From Pterobdella sp. o SKG-2022 (lineage: Eukaryota > Annelida > Clitellata > Hirudinida > Piscicolidae), in NCBI GenBank assembly GCA_964035795.1, contig OZ038320.1, positions 20,850,589 through 20,914,588 of the forward strand: a stretch of DNA of 64,000 nucleotides. Reading direction: 5' to 3'. Below the pieces are notes generated by a model that did not search any database, was not told the origin of the DNA, and saw nothing but the letters and a program-made list of their open reading frames with translations. Of the stretch, positions 13,601 to 23,846 are shown piece by piece. Each line of letters opens with the position of its first letter. Positions within the stretch are counted from its first letter, which is position 1. A program made the position numbers and the translations under genes.

Positions 13601-16600
13601 ATATTCATCTTTATAATAGGTTTTATTCATTAGTTATAAATTCATTTTTATAATTAATATTTTACAGTTGAAACATTGTCGTAACTGATTTTCATACAAT
13701 TTCATGTTTACGATGTTTTTTCTCTTTGTTTTTTAAATGTATTTCAAATTAATCTTCACTTTTTTTAAAAAACTGATTTAATGGTTTGTTTCAAGATTTG
13801 AAATATATTGATTAAATAAAAATACAATTTATTTTGGTGCAATTCATTATGTGTTTATGCAAGACGTGCAACTTACAATCTACTTTTGATCGTTCAAGCA
13901 ACATCAATGAATACCAAAGTAGTTCAAAACGATTTTTCTCAGATGAATTTTTAATTTTTACTCGATGCTTCAAGTTATATCTTTACAAACATTCCATAAA
14001 CTAAGTCGGCTTGCTATTGATCATCATTAATTTTAAACATTCACTGATCAACCTAGGAACGCCTCCACACGTACTTGAATATCTTTCGTGTTTCCTTCAT
14101 CAATCTTATATAAGCTTCCATTTTCTTTTCATTTTCATACGCATGAATGATGAAATTTCGAAAAAACAGCAAAAATACCTTTTGTTTTAAATACACAAAA
14201 CAATAATATTTTCTGTTATTAGTGGTGAAATCGATTAATTAACTTTTTCACTGAAGCAATTATGCGTGCGAAACATACGTTGTGTTTATTTATAAACCTC
14301 ATAATCAGAGCAAACAGTAATCGTTATTGACGCCATTAATTTTGGAATTTACAGACTTAATGAAAAAATTAAATAATTGAATATTCATAATTAGATTGTT
14401 TATAAAATAAACTGTATAGTCTTCAAACTTCCGTAGTTTCCCCACAGAAGTATGAAGGTACTATTTTTTATCTTTTTCCCAACGGCTTTCAATTAAGAAA
14501 AATTTATGCGTAGATATTTCATTTTTTACAGTTAAATGTATTAAATTTAAATTAAGGATTGTTAAAGTTTTAAATCTATGCTAGTAATATCTTTTTAAAC
14601 GAGCATTTCATTAAATACCACTTTATTTTTTATATATTATTTTACTTTTTTTCTTTGAAAAAGTGCTTTTAATAACTTCTTAATTATTTTCTAGAAAAGT
14701 TTTTGCTATTTTTGGTTGAAAATGTTATTTTGAAAAACATCTCCATATAACCAATAGCCTTGTCACGTTTTAGAAAGTTTTCGAGTCTTTGCGTGTAATC
14801 TACCACGGCAAACTTTAAGGCTTTCTTTTTAATTTCAAAAAGATTTTGCTTATGTTGAAATATTATTTGAATTAAATTTTTTGAAATAAGCAAAAATTTT
14901 ACTTTGAACATAATTAAAAAGTTTGGTACAATTAATTTTAAATTATATTTTTATGTCAGATCAATTTAATAAGCTGCCAAATTAATATTAATTTTGATTC
15001 AACGAGTCAGAAAAAAAATGATATAAAAAGACTAGAAATATTTCAGTATAAATTGAAGAAGCCATTAAAACAAGAAACTCTTGAGAATGATGATTATTGG
15101 TAATATATTACTTGCAAAAATTTGATTTTTACCCATCGAGGTAGTGTGTTTTAACAGATAAATAAAATACTGAGCCAAATAATACCAAGCATATGCTGTA
15201 TTTCATGTAAATATTCAAAAATCTTCTATTTATTGTGTTCCGACTAAATGACGTATTTCTTGGAAGATTGGACTGTGCGTCCAAAAATTCATGTCCTAGA
15301 TGCTCCCAGTTACCAATCAAATAATCAGCCGTTGAGGGATTTGTTTTAAAAATTGTTTTTTTTCAAGATAATTTCAAAAATGATTTTTTCCATTACAAAC
15401 AAAACTTATCTATATTTTGGCTTTTCTCATTTATGCTTTCATTCACCCGATCACTTGCAAGTTACTACTCTCACCCATACTTGTGTGAACTCGTCAAATC
15501 TTTTTTACTAAAAATAACCAAAATATTTTGTGAAAAACAAGCTAAAAGCCAGAGAAAGTTATTTGAGTGATTCAGTTTTTGTTTATGATGAAGAACTATC
15601 AAACTTTGAAATGTCATTTATATCATAAAAAGAACCTTATTTGACTTAATCGAAACATTTCAAATGTTGCCATAGCTTATGACATTTTCAATTTCTGACT
15701 TTACTCATTTTTAATTTAAAAATGATTGGGATCAATTTTTTAAGCTACGATCATCAGTTTTTGAAACTTGCTTTAAATCTTAAGCAAAACATTATTATCA
15801 TTAAAAATTTTTATATATCGCGTAATTTTTTAAAAAAATTTGTTTTAAAGTTTGGAAAGAACTATGCAAATATGAGGGTAAGGTCTAAGTGAGCTTTTAA
15901 AAGTTTTACGCAAGTTTTTGATTGGAGATGATTGGTGTGGGTTGAGCAGGAGAAAGTTCCACAGATGTGGAGTTTTGAAGAAGAAAGCGGCTAAATAACA
16001 AACTTGAAGAAACAAGTTGACGAAGCTGAAAACCAGAGTGTAGCAATTTGAGTGGTTGATGGGTATGTGTAATAATAAAATAATTATAAAGATAGGCGAT
16101 CTGATTAAGCTTCAAAATGCAGGCAAAGAGCCAAAGAAATTCTAGGCGGCGTCTTTGGGCAACTGGTAAACAGTGTAGACGTTCGAAGCAACTATAAGAA
16201 AAACTGAAATAATTAGCTTGAAAGACCCTTTAGGCCGCTTAGTTTTAGAGGAATTGAAGTTTATGCAACAGTTAGTATTGCAGCCTGCAGAAAAAGAGCT
16301 GCAATAGTTTAACCTGGAACAAATGAAATAGTGATAGTACTGGCATTTTGGAAAAATGTTTCAGGATTATGTGTGAAAACTAGAAAAAAGTTTTATTTGG
16401 GAGATGATATGAGTGAAGTTAAGTTTTGAATCCAAAATGGCGCCCAAGTTTTTTATTTTAGAAGTTACTTCGAGTGTAAAGATATTAAGCGTAACAAGAA
16501 GGAGAATTTTTTTTTGCTAGAAGAGATAAAATAAAATACCCTTCTCTCTTATTAGGATTAGTTAACATCACTTGGCTTTTGCTTAGGGTTTATTCAGAAA

Positions 16601-16949
16601 AATAGAAAAAACTAGACTACTTCATCAGTTTGTATTATAAAATCACAGTCGTATTTTATGAAAACTCAGTGAATTTTCAAATGAATAAAAATTAGTTTAT
16701 TAAAACAGCATGTTTTTCTTTATTTTAAGCCTCTTTGTTGACATAGAGAACTCCATTAATGCCTTCCTTCAAATGAAATAAAGAATTAATATTTCAACTT
16801 TATTGAAAACTCAATTTTTTTTTCAAAATCATAAACTAATTCATCATTAAAAATGCGCCATTTTAAAGGTGTCATGTTTTGTTATTATTATCATTTTTTT
16901 TTATAAAAATGAATTAATAGTATTTAACTTAATAAAAAAGTTTTGAAAT
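10681..16949. other. AT-rich intergenic region, no recognised gene
   Basis: I see no gene with recognisable domains here. A minus-strand frame at 13363-13608 reads rather like protein but matches nothing I know, and its exon borders are weak. About 15900-16330 is somewhat richer in G and C but is broken by stops in every frame; it may be an old repeat or a non-coding transcript. Confidence 0.4.
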
Positions 16950-17255
16950 ATGAATACGGAAATTTTGGACTTGAGCCGACGTACAAATGGACCTCAAACT
17001 GCCATTAAAATATTGATTCACACACAACACAACATTGAAAAAGTGTCCCGAGAGAAGCAGGCCTACACGTGGTCGGGATGTGTCCTCAAGAGGACAAAAT
17101 CTGCCTCAACACCTCCTGTCCTCTCTCTCTTCAAGAGGAGGACTTCAAATCAAGCCATATTTTTTATGGCCTGCCCCCACCAAGACCCGGACTGGCGGAA
17201 AAGGGCTCAGCTGCTTCTCGCAAGATATGTGGAAACCAACCCGGGACCCATATAG
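16950..17255 (+). pseudogene. LINE leader frame with 2A-like peptide
   Basis: This 101-codon frame ends QLLLARYVETNPGPI then TAG. The final part (17208-17249) matches the 2A ribosome-skipping consensus D-x-E-x-N-P-G-P, preceded by a leucine-rich stretch, except that the first aspartate is tyrosine (TAT at 17226-17228). 2A-like peptides at the N-terminus are known in several APE-type LINEs of invertebrates, where they separate or target the following polyprotein. Here a stop comes one codon after the skip site, so this copy cannot link it to the endonuclease. The upstream DNA is GC-rich and contains small hairpins (17082-17095, 17118-17143). The true start codon is uncertain. Confidence 0.65.
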
Positions 17256-17517
17256 TACTGTGCTATTTGTACATATAAAACCACTTCATATCAAAACTCA
17301 ATCCAATGCAATCATACCACCTCTCACTGGATTCATTTCAATTGCTCACATGAAACTCAAATCCTACTCACCTTCATTCATATGTCACACACATCAAATC
17401 CCTACCTTAAAAACTCCACTCCACATACACAAACTAACACAAAAAAACCCTCCAAACACACCAACAAACCAAACCAACCACCCAAAACCAACGAACTCTC
17501 TTTTTAACAACACCAAA

Positions 17518-18180
17518 CAACATCAACATAATACAGCTCAACATCAACTCAATCACCAAGAAAACAACTCAACTCACCCACCTACAAAAACAAAAAATAC
17601 ACATTATCACACTACAAGAATCCAACCTCTACAGCAAACACAAAACCCCACACATTCCTAACTTCTCAGCCATTAGACTAGACAGACCCTCATCCCAAAA
17701 AGGTGGAGGTCTGCTTACCTACATCAACAACAACATAACCTACTCACAAATCCTCACCCACATAAACCTGATCACAAACATCATCGAACTCATCACAACA
17801 AAAATACGTCTCAAACACACCAATCTACACATTTAAAACGTCTACATCCCACCCAACACCAACAACATAGACAACTCAATCACCAACCTCTTCATCCACC
17901 TCACAAGCCTTTTCAATTCCATAATCACGGGTGTCTTTAACGCCCACTCACAAAAATGGCACTCTCCTTTCACGGACCACAGAGGCCACTCATAACCTCA
18001 CTCATCCTCAATTCAAACCACATCATTCTCAACCAAAACATTCCCACCCGACTACCATTCAACCCAAACCAACAACCCACCTCCCCCGACATCACCACAG
18101 CAGACACCACAATATCAGCCAACCTCACTTGGTAAATACTTAAAGCCTTGAACTCCGACCATCTTCCCATTTTCATCACA
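17518..18180 (+). pseudogene. LINE AP-endonuclease-like domain, inactivated
   Basis: The reading frame starting near 17518 gives an APE fold in order: NIIQLNINSI (the asparagine motif), IITLQESN with the catalytic glutamate (GAA at 17618-17620), GGGLLTYI, NVYIPP, a GDFNAH-type motif reading GVFNAHSQKW, and NSDHLPI (aspartate-histidine pair at 18157-18162). This domain nicks target DNA for target-primed reverse transcription. The usual aspartate of GDFN is valine (GTC, 17933-17935). In-frame stops interrupt the HI-NVYIPP junction (near 17836), the segment after HRGHS (near 17993) and the segment before ILKALNSDHLPI (18133-18135). The frame overlaps the longer 17035-17661 frame, which is a shadow. 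Confidence 0.8.
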
Positions 18181-18960
18181 TTCAAAAACAAATACAAAAT
18201 ACCCACAACTAAACCCCCCACAACTCTCACTAACTACAAGAAAGCCAACTGGCCCCAATTCACCAAACACATAGAACACACCCTCAAAAACACCCTTCTC
18301 CACGAAGACCCCTACACAGCTAACCACCTCATCACAAACGCCATACTCACATCAGACCGAAAAAACATCTCTAAAGAAATAATAAAACCCACCCACACCC
18401 CAGTCCCCGAAAGCATCACTACACTCATATCGAAACGAAACCACACCAGAACCCTCAATAACAAAGATCCCTCACTACCCACACTCAACCAACACATCAC
18501 CCACCTCATCCAACAACACAAAAAACAAAAATGGGAAGAGCACCTGAAAGCTGACTGGGACCACAAGAAAAAATCTCACATCCTATGGTCCACAGTAAAG
18601 GCCCTCAACCCCAAAAAACCTACCACTCACACCAATACAACCATCACTCACAAAAACAAAACAGTACAACACAGACACACAAAAAGTCAACACACTAAAC
18701 AAATATTTTAAATCAACCACAAAACACTTCTCCAACCCCACTCACAGAATAACAAACAAACTCACCAAATCACTCACATTTGCCCCAATAACAATCACCG
18801 AATCAGATACCATCCTCGCTAAAAAACAATCTAAAAATAACAACTTTTCAGGACCAGACAATATCAACATAAAACATCTCAAACACCTAGGACCAATAGC
18901 CATTAAACATCTAACCAACCTCTACAACATCGCAATCAACACAAACACCATACCCCAAAT
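18148..18960 (+). pseudogene. LINE linker between endonuclease and reverse transcriptase
   Basis: The frame from 18148 runs from the last endonuclease motif through a region with KANWPQFTKHIEHTL and KKSHILWSTVKALN, typical of the linker in Jockey/I-type elements. A frameshift near 18670 moves the sense to another frame, giving KVNTLNKYFKSTT and then the RT entry segment NNNFSGPDNINIKHLKHLG. That frame continues to KTSKIIPITK before the next shift. No catalytic residue is expected here. Codon use is dominated by A and C in all positions, like the rest of the element. Confidence 0.75.
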
Positions 18961-19735
18961 ATGGAAAACCTCCAAAATCATCCCCATCACCAAACGCAAC
19001 AAAAACCCTTCTCTCCCTCCTCATACAGACCAATAGCCCTTCTTTCTCCCATAGCAAAAACTCTAGAAAAAATCATCCTTCCACACATCACCACTAATAT
19101 AATCCTCCCAACGCACCAACACGACTTCAGAGCTGCACACTCCACCACCACAGCCCTCCATCAAATCAATAACACCATACTTACTGGTTTCAACAAAAAT
19201 AAACCCCCCATAGAACAATCCTTACCGCCCTCGACATGACCGAGGCATTCGACACGGTCAACATCCACCAACTCATCCACAAAATACACAACACCCACAT
19301 TCCTACAAAAATAATCAAATTTCTGGCCAACTACCTAAAAGGCCGCCGACAATACACCTCATACAACAATCAGACATCAAAGCACACAAACATCAAAGCG
19401 GGTGTCCTCCAAAGGGACGTCCTATCACCCACTCTCTTCAACATATACCTCTCAGACATACCACTCCCCAAAATCAGCTCACTCAACCTCATCACCTACG
19501 CAGACGACATCACCATAACATCATCCCACCCCAACATCAAAATAGCCACCCAGAACCTCTTCCCATACCTCAATGAAATACAAACATGGGCTCACAATAA
19601 CAACCTACAAATCAACCCCACCAAAACCACATCAACTCTCATGACCCCAGACCCATCAGAATGTAACAAACCTCTGAACATCCACATCAACAACATTCCC
19701 ATTCCCACCATCTCAAACCCTACCATCCTGGCTTA
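18961..19735 (+). pseudogene. LINE reverse transcriptase core (YADD), frameshifted
   Basis: RT motifs appear in order: SSYRPIALLSPIAKTLEKII from 19020 and HDFRAAHSTTTALHQI near 19120. A one-base loss then follows in a C run (near 19204-19209). After it come TALDMTEAFDTVNIHQLI, the AGVLQ.DVLSPTLFNIYLSD segment, and TYADDITIT with the catalytic aspartate pair (YADD at 19497-19508). The usual glycine after VLQ is arginine (AGG, 19413-19415), so polymerase activity would be doubtful even without the frameshifts. Another one-base deletion near 19727 creates the stop after NPTILA. The RT would copy the element's RNA at the nicked target. Confidence 0.88.
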
Positions 19736-20650
19736 ACTTTTAACCCCAAACTAAAATACTCCACCCACACAGACAACACTATCACTAAAGCAAAAAAAAC
19801 ACTCAATCTCCTAAAACTCCTCACATCAACACACTGGGGAAAAAGCAAAGAAACACTCACCACCACATACAAAACACTACTTCTCATCATCAAATACGCC
19901 AACACCATCTGGTCACTCATCATCTCATCCACCTCCTTCAACAAACTCCAAAAAATCCAAAACGCAGCCTTGAGAACAATTACTGGCTGCACCCTAGACA
20001 CCAACACCCAACACCTCTACTCAGAGACCAAAATCCTTTCACTCCAAAACCATCTCAAACTTCACGCATCACAACTCACACAAAAAGCCTCCCACCCCAC
20101 TCATCCCCTACAACCACTCACCACACAAGAAGCCCACCCCAGATACAAAAAACAATCCACATTCAACAACATCATCAACTACACCCTAAACATACCCTTC
20201 TCCACCCAGACCACCTCTCACACACAAATAAAAAACAACATGAAAACCATACACAAAAAAATAGTACACGACTACATATCATCCACTCACAACAAAATCC
20301 TTAGCAAGCAACCCCAACCCATTCATGAATCTGAAACCACCCTAGACCACCACACTCGCCGCACTCTCGCCCAACTCAGATCAAACAAATCACCTTTCAT
20401 CTTCTCATACCTCAACAAAATCTCACCCTCATCTCATCCCTCACCTTCATGCCCACTCTGTCAAACACACATTCATGACACCCCTCACCTTTTCACTTGC
20501 CCCAAAATAAGTACCACACTGGGCCCCGAGAGTTTGTGGACCGACCCCGTGAGAGCGGCTGAGCTTCTCGACCACTGGATGGTCTTGTTGGGGACACGAA
20601 GAGCACCCAACAAGACTAGGGTGCTCTGGGTAAAGAAAAAAAAACATTGA
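19736..20650 (+). pseudogene. LINE C-terminal region with CCHC-like motif and A-rich tail
   Basis: After the frameshift the product resumes as LTFNPKLKYSTHTDN, continues through KIQNAALRTITGC (a conserved RT thumb segment), and then follows the open frame 19970-20650. That frame contains TRRTLAQLRSNKSPF, the cysteine/histidine cluster CPLCQTHIHDTPHLFTC (20450-20500), and ESLWTDPVRAAELL. This order is characteristic of the C-terminal end of many Jockey/I/CR1-type ORF2 proteins; the cluster probably binds nucleic acid. The last codons run into an AAAGAAAAAAAAAC tail, the likely 3' end. The long minus-strand frames opposite this element are shadows of its G-poor sense strand. Confidence 0.8.
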
Positions 20651-23624
20651 AAAATTTAAGTGGAAAAAAATTATTGAACAATTAATAAAATTTAGTTGAA
20701 AAAGATTTTTTTGAATGGTGGTTGATCTAACTTACAAATAATAGATTTACCAAGATTTATGTTTTTGAAAAACTTGTTAAATTAATTGAATCTATCCACT
20801 ATTTTCCACACAATTCTGACAGGTTTTATTAAGATGTTACACTCAAATTCATTGAACACAGTTATAAATTTAAACAATATTGCACCTTGCTGCTGTTTAT
20901 AAGGATGAATTTGAATTTTTACCGTTTAAAAAATAATTCCAGAATTTTTTAAATTGAATATTTTTGATAACTGTTTTAATAGTGGAAGGAAAAAATTTTA
21001 ATGTGAGTTTTCCGTCAAAAGACAATAACTATCCTTATAGAACGCTTATGTTCATCGATGGCTTCATTTTGCACAAAAAATTTAAATTATGCTCAAAAAA
21101 CACACATGACGTTTTCCAATCTTTTTTCAAACCAATTATTTATTTTTTCAGCTGTTTGAAAAACCTTAAGAAAATTGAATTTGAGACTTTTCCAAGGCTA
21201 ATTTCAACATTTGAAAAATTATGAACTTGCTTTTGAAATATAATGTACTCAACTTTGATTATTTTTTCAAAGTTAAAATTTTACATATGTGTTGTGGAAA
21301 TTAGAAGCGAAAAAAATTTTTTCAGTGAAGGTTTGTGAAACAACAGTTTTTGGGAAGATTTAAATAATTCTTCAAGTATAAAAACATTGATTTGCGGACT
21401 GAATGTTATAGAGGTTTTTATAATGATTGCAAGCTCTTCTTTAATTTAGATTTTCATCAATCATTCATGAACTTTTCATTTTTTAATCCAATCAAAATGA
21501 AAAAATCAAATTTTTTGAGCTGGATTTTTTTTTTGAAATTTTTTAATCTTTTGAATTAAATATCAACCTATAATTTTTTTCAGCATGAAAATCTCCTAAC
21601 GAAAATGACAGATTCTTAAAACAGAGTTTTAAAAAAATCCATTTTAATACTTTCGAAGATTTTTTAAATTCAAGAAGCATTTTAAAAAATCGTTAAAAAA
21701 TGAAATAAATCGAAACACACGAGAGGGAGCGTTAAATTGGCCAATTCAAAATCCCAAAGACGAGAGTACACTGGCTTATGTAGAAATTTATGATGGCTAG
21801 GAGACCAAAGATAGCATATTATCTCCATAGCAACGATCCCAGGCGATATGAAAAATAAAGTTTTCAAATATATATTTCCTTGAACAAACGATAATTTTAT
21901 TTTACTTCCACGTTTCATTTTTTTCTTATTTGTCAAAAATTTTTTTGACTTTCAAAATATAATTTTATATAATAAATTGGAACAAAACAGTATAAAAGAA
22001 TCCATAAACAAATAAGTAAGGAATTCTTAAATATTATCTTAGGACTTCAATCTATATTCCTAGACGAAACTCATTCGTTATTGAATAATTTAAATTTTCA
22101 TTCTGTGTTTTCTTCAAAGTATGGATTTTAATTGCGAATTAAATATTCAATTTTTCTTATTTTTTGAACAAAAATTAAAAATTTCTCGTAACAGAAATAT
22201 AATTTAATATATAATTCAATTTAATTTTTAGTTACCTAGAATTTAAACTTTTCATTTTTTTAATGAAATTTCAAATGTCTCACAGTAAGAATAGACTTTT
22301 GAACTAACCTCAAGATCCCTCTGCTGGCAATTTCGCGTTGATGAAACTAAAACTATGGAATTTTGTAGTTTTTGAAAAATATTTGATCAAGAATTATAAG
22401 TTTTTTTGCTCTTATTTGAATTTAATTTAAACTTTTGATTTGCTTTAAAAGCTGTGAGAATTTCTTCAAATTCAGTCAAATGCCGCCTCTTATCTCAATT
22501 CAAACTGGAAATATTTAAATTGAGCTGCAATCATATTTATTCTATATAACATTCAATTTGACAGTATTGAAAAAAGTCTATTTGTCTTAAGTCCAGCAAA
22601 CTCACAAGAGTCGTATTCTTATGAACATGTGTAAAATGAGACTCGAGCAGTAGAAAATAGCTACAAAATTTGTATTGCTCAATTCTTCCAAGTGATAAAA
22701 TATAATTTTTAGGCCCACAACGATTAATTCCATGTTTGAATGTGTTTCAAGAGAGATATTTTAAAAACTCGAAAAGCTGTATTTTTTTTGCTGAAATGTG
22801 TGATACCTTTGGAAATTTTTAATCTCCTCTTTCACATATGTAATTTTTTTAGAATAATTTATTTGAAAGTTAGTGTAACTTTTACAATATTGTTCAATTT
22901 GATATTTCATCGCTCACTTTGACTTTTTTCAATAATTTCTTCATTTTTGGTTTGTTTTAATTATAACTATTTTCTTTTTGAAAAAATTGACCCAAATAAA
23001 AACATAAAAATTGAATAGTAATAACTTTTCCAATTGTTCTAATAGAGTGAAATACAAAACAATCAAACACGAATTGAGGAAGAGAATGAAAAGTATCGAT
23101 CAAAAAATGAATTGCTTCCATACAAATGATTAAAAATCAATTTTGCTTAAACATTTTATACACGCATCAAGTATATAAGAGATGAAACGGAAAGTAAACA
23201 AACTTAATAGGTCTTAACTATTGACAATACTAAATAGATTTGAAATTTTAAACAACTTTACGAACCATTTATCAAGGCTGGGGAAACAGGACTTTTCGTT
23301 TTTAGAATATTTTTCATAAGCTCTCACAAAAGTGTAGGATTTGTAATAAAACTGAAAATATCAAATTCTACTTTGCGTCTAAAAAGTTTTCTTAACATGT
23401 TTATTTTTGAAAATAAGTTTATCACTTCAGTCAATTTGTATTTTTGAATTATACATTTTTAACTATCTCAACCTATGTGCTTTAATTTCATATAAAATAC
23501 AAATTTTATATAAGTTTCATACCATCGCTTTATGGTAACGTCGAAATTATTGCGAGGTGTGTTGGTAAACTTCATTTGATATAAAATTGCTTCATTTTGA
23601 AACTCAAAAACAGAAAAAATATAG
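20651..23624. other. AT-rich region upstream of the Ig gene, no recognised exon
   Basis: The first exons of the Ig-superfamily gene (5' UTR, signal peptide) should lie here or further upstream, ending in phase 1, but I could not identify them. The frames at 20964-21224 and 21682-21936 show no domain motif. Confidence 0.35.
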
Positions 23625-23666
23625 TTGGATATCACTCATTTGAAATTTCAAATGAGTGATATCCAA
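23625..23666. repeat. Perfect 42-bp palindrome
   Basis: The 21-base arm 23625-23645 (TTGGATATCACTCATTTGAA plus A) is followed, with no spacer, by its exact reverse complement at 23646-23666. The centre is GAAATTTC. It ends 40 bases before the splice acceptor of the first recognised Ig exon. It could extrude as a cruciform, fold as a hairpin in pre-mRNA, or be a fossil of a palindromic duplication. Confidence 0.95.
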
Positions 23667-23706
23667 TAAATATTTATTATTTTTTCAATCATTCTGAAAT
23701 ACATAG

Positions 23707-23846
23707 AAGCGGTCAGAATCACAGAATCGCCCAAAAGCGTCGTTGCTAACGCATCAAGCGGTGTCAAGCTAACGTGCACTTTTGAGGCTGAAGTTTTCGA
23801 TTTCTTCAAAAATCCTATTCAATGGAACAAGCAACAAATGAATGAG
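23707..23846 (+). CDS. Ig gene exon a: first half of Ig1
   Basis: Acceptor AACATAG-type TAG at 23704-23706, donor GAG|GTTTTA. The exon starts with two bases completing a codon, then reads AVRITESPKSVVANAS, with the B-strand cysteine in GVKLTCTFEA and the core tryptophan in IQWNKQQ. It ends in phase 0. Confidence 0.85.

Larger units (their letters stand above)
16950..20650 (+). mobile_element. Decayed APE-type LINE (Jockey/I-like) retrotransposon copy
   Basis: This 3.7-kb block differs sharply from its surroundings: the plus strand is rich in A and C and poor in G, and GC is well above the flanks. In order it holds a leader frame with a 2A-like peptide, an apurinic-endonuclease-like domain, a connecting region, a reverse transcriptase with SSYRPIALLS, ALDM, AFDTVN and YADD, and a C-terminal region with a CPLC...HLFTC cysteine/histidine motif. 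It ends in an A-rich tail (near 20633-20647). Several stops and frameshifts, each repaired by assuming one or two lost bases, show that the copy is dead. The exact 5' end and a target-site duplication could not be defined. The clade assignment rests on remembered family features, not on a search. Confidence 0.9.

Noticed and set aside
13363..13608. 81-codon minus-strand frame ending MEELIERMHENSL
   Set aside because: Reads somewhat like protein but has no motif, weak borders and no partner exons; left out as a gene.
17035..17661. 208-codon plus-strand frame across the LINE 5' part
   Set aside because: Shadow frame; the endonuclease motifs lie in a different frame over the same bases.
17970..20007. 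Several minus-strand frames inside the LINE (for example 17970-18230, 18312-18566, 19720-20007)
   Set aside because: Complement of a G-poor, A/C-rich coding strand; valine/glycine/serine-rich products without motifs.
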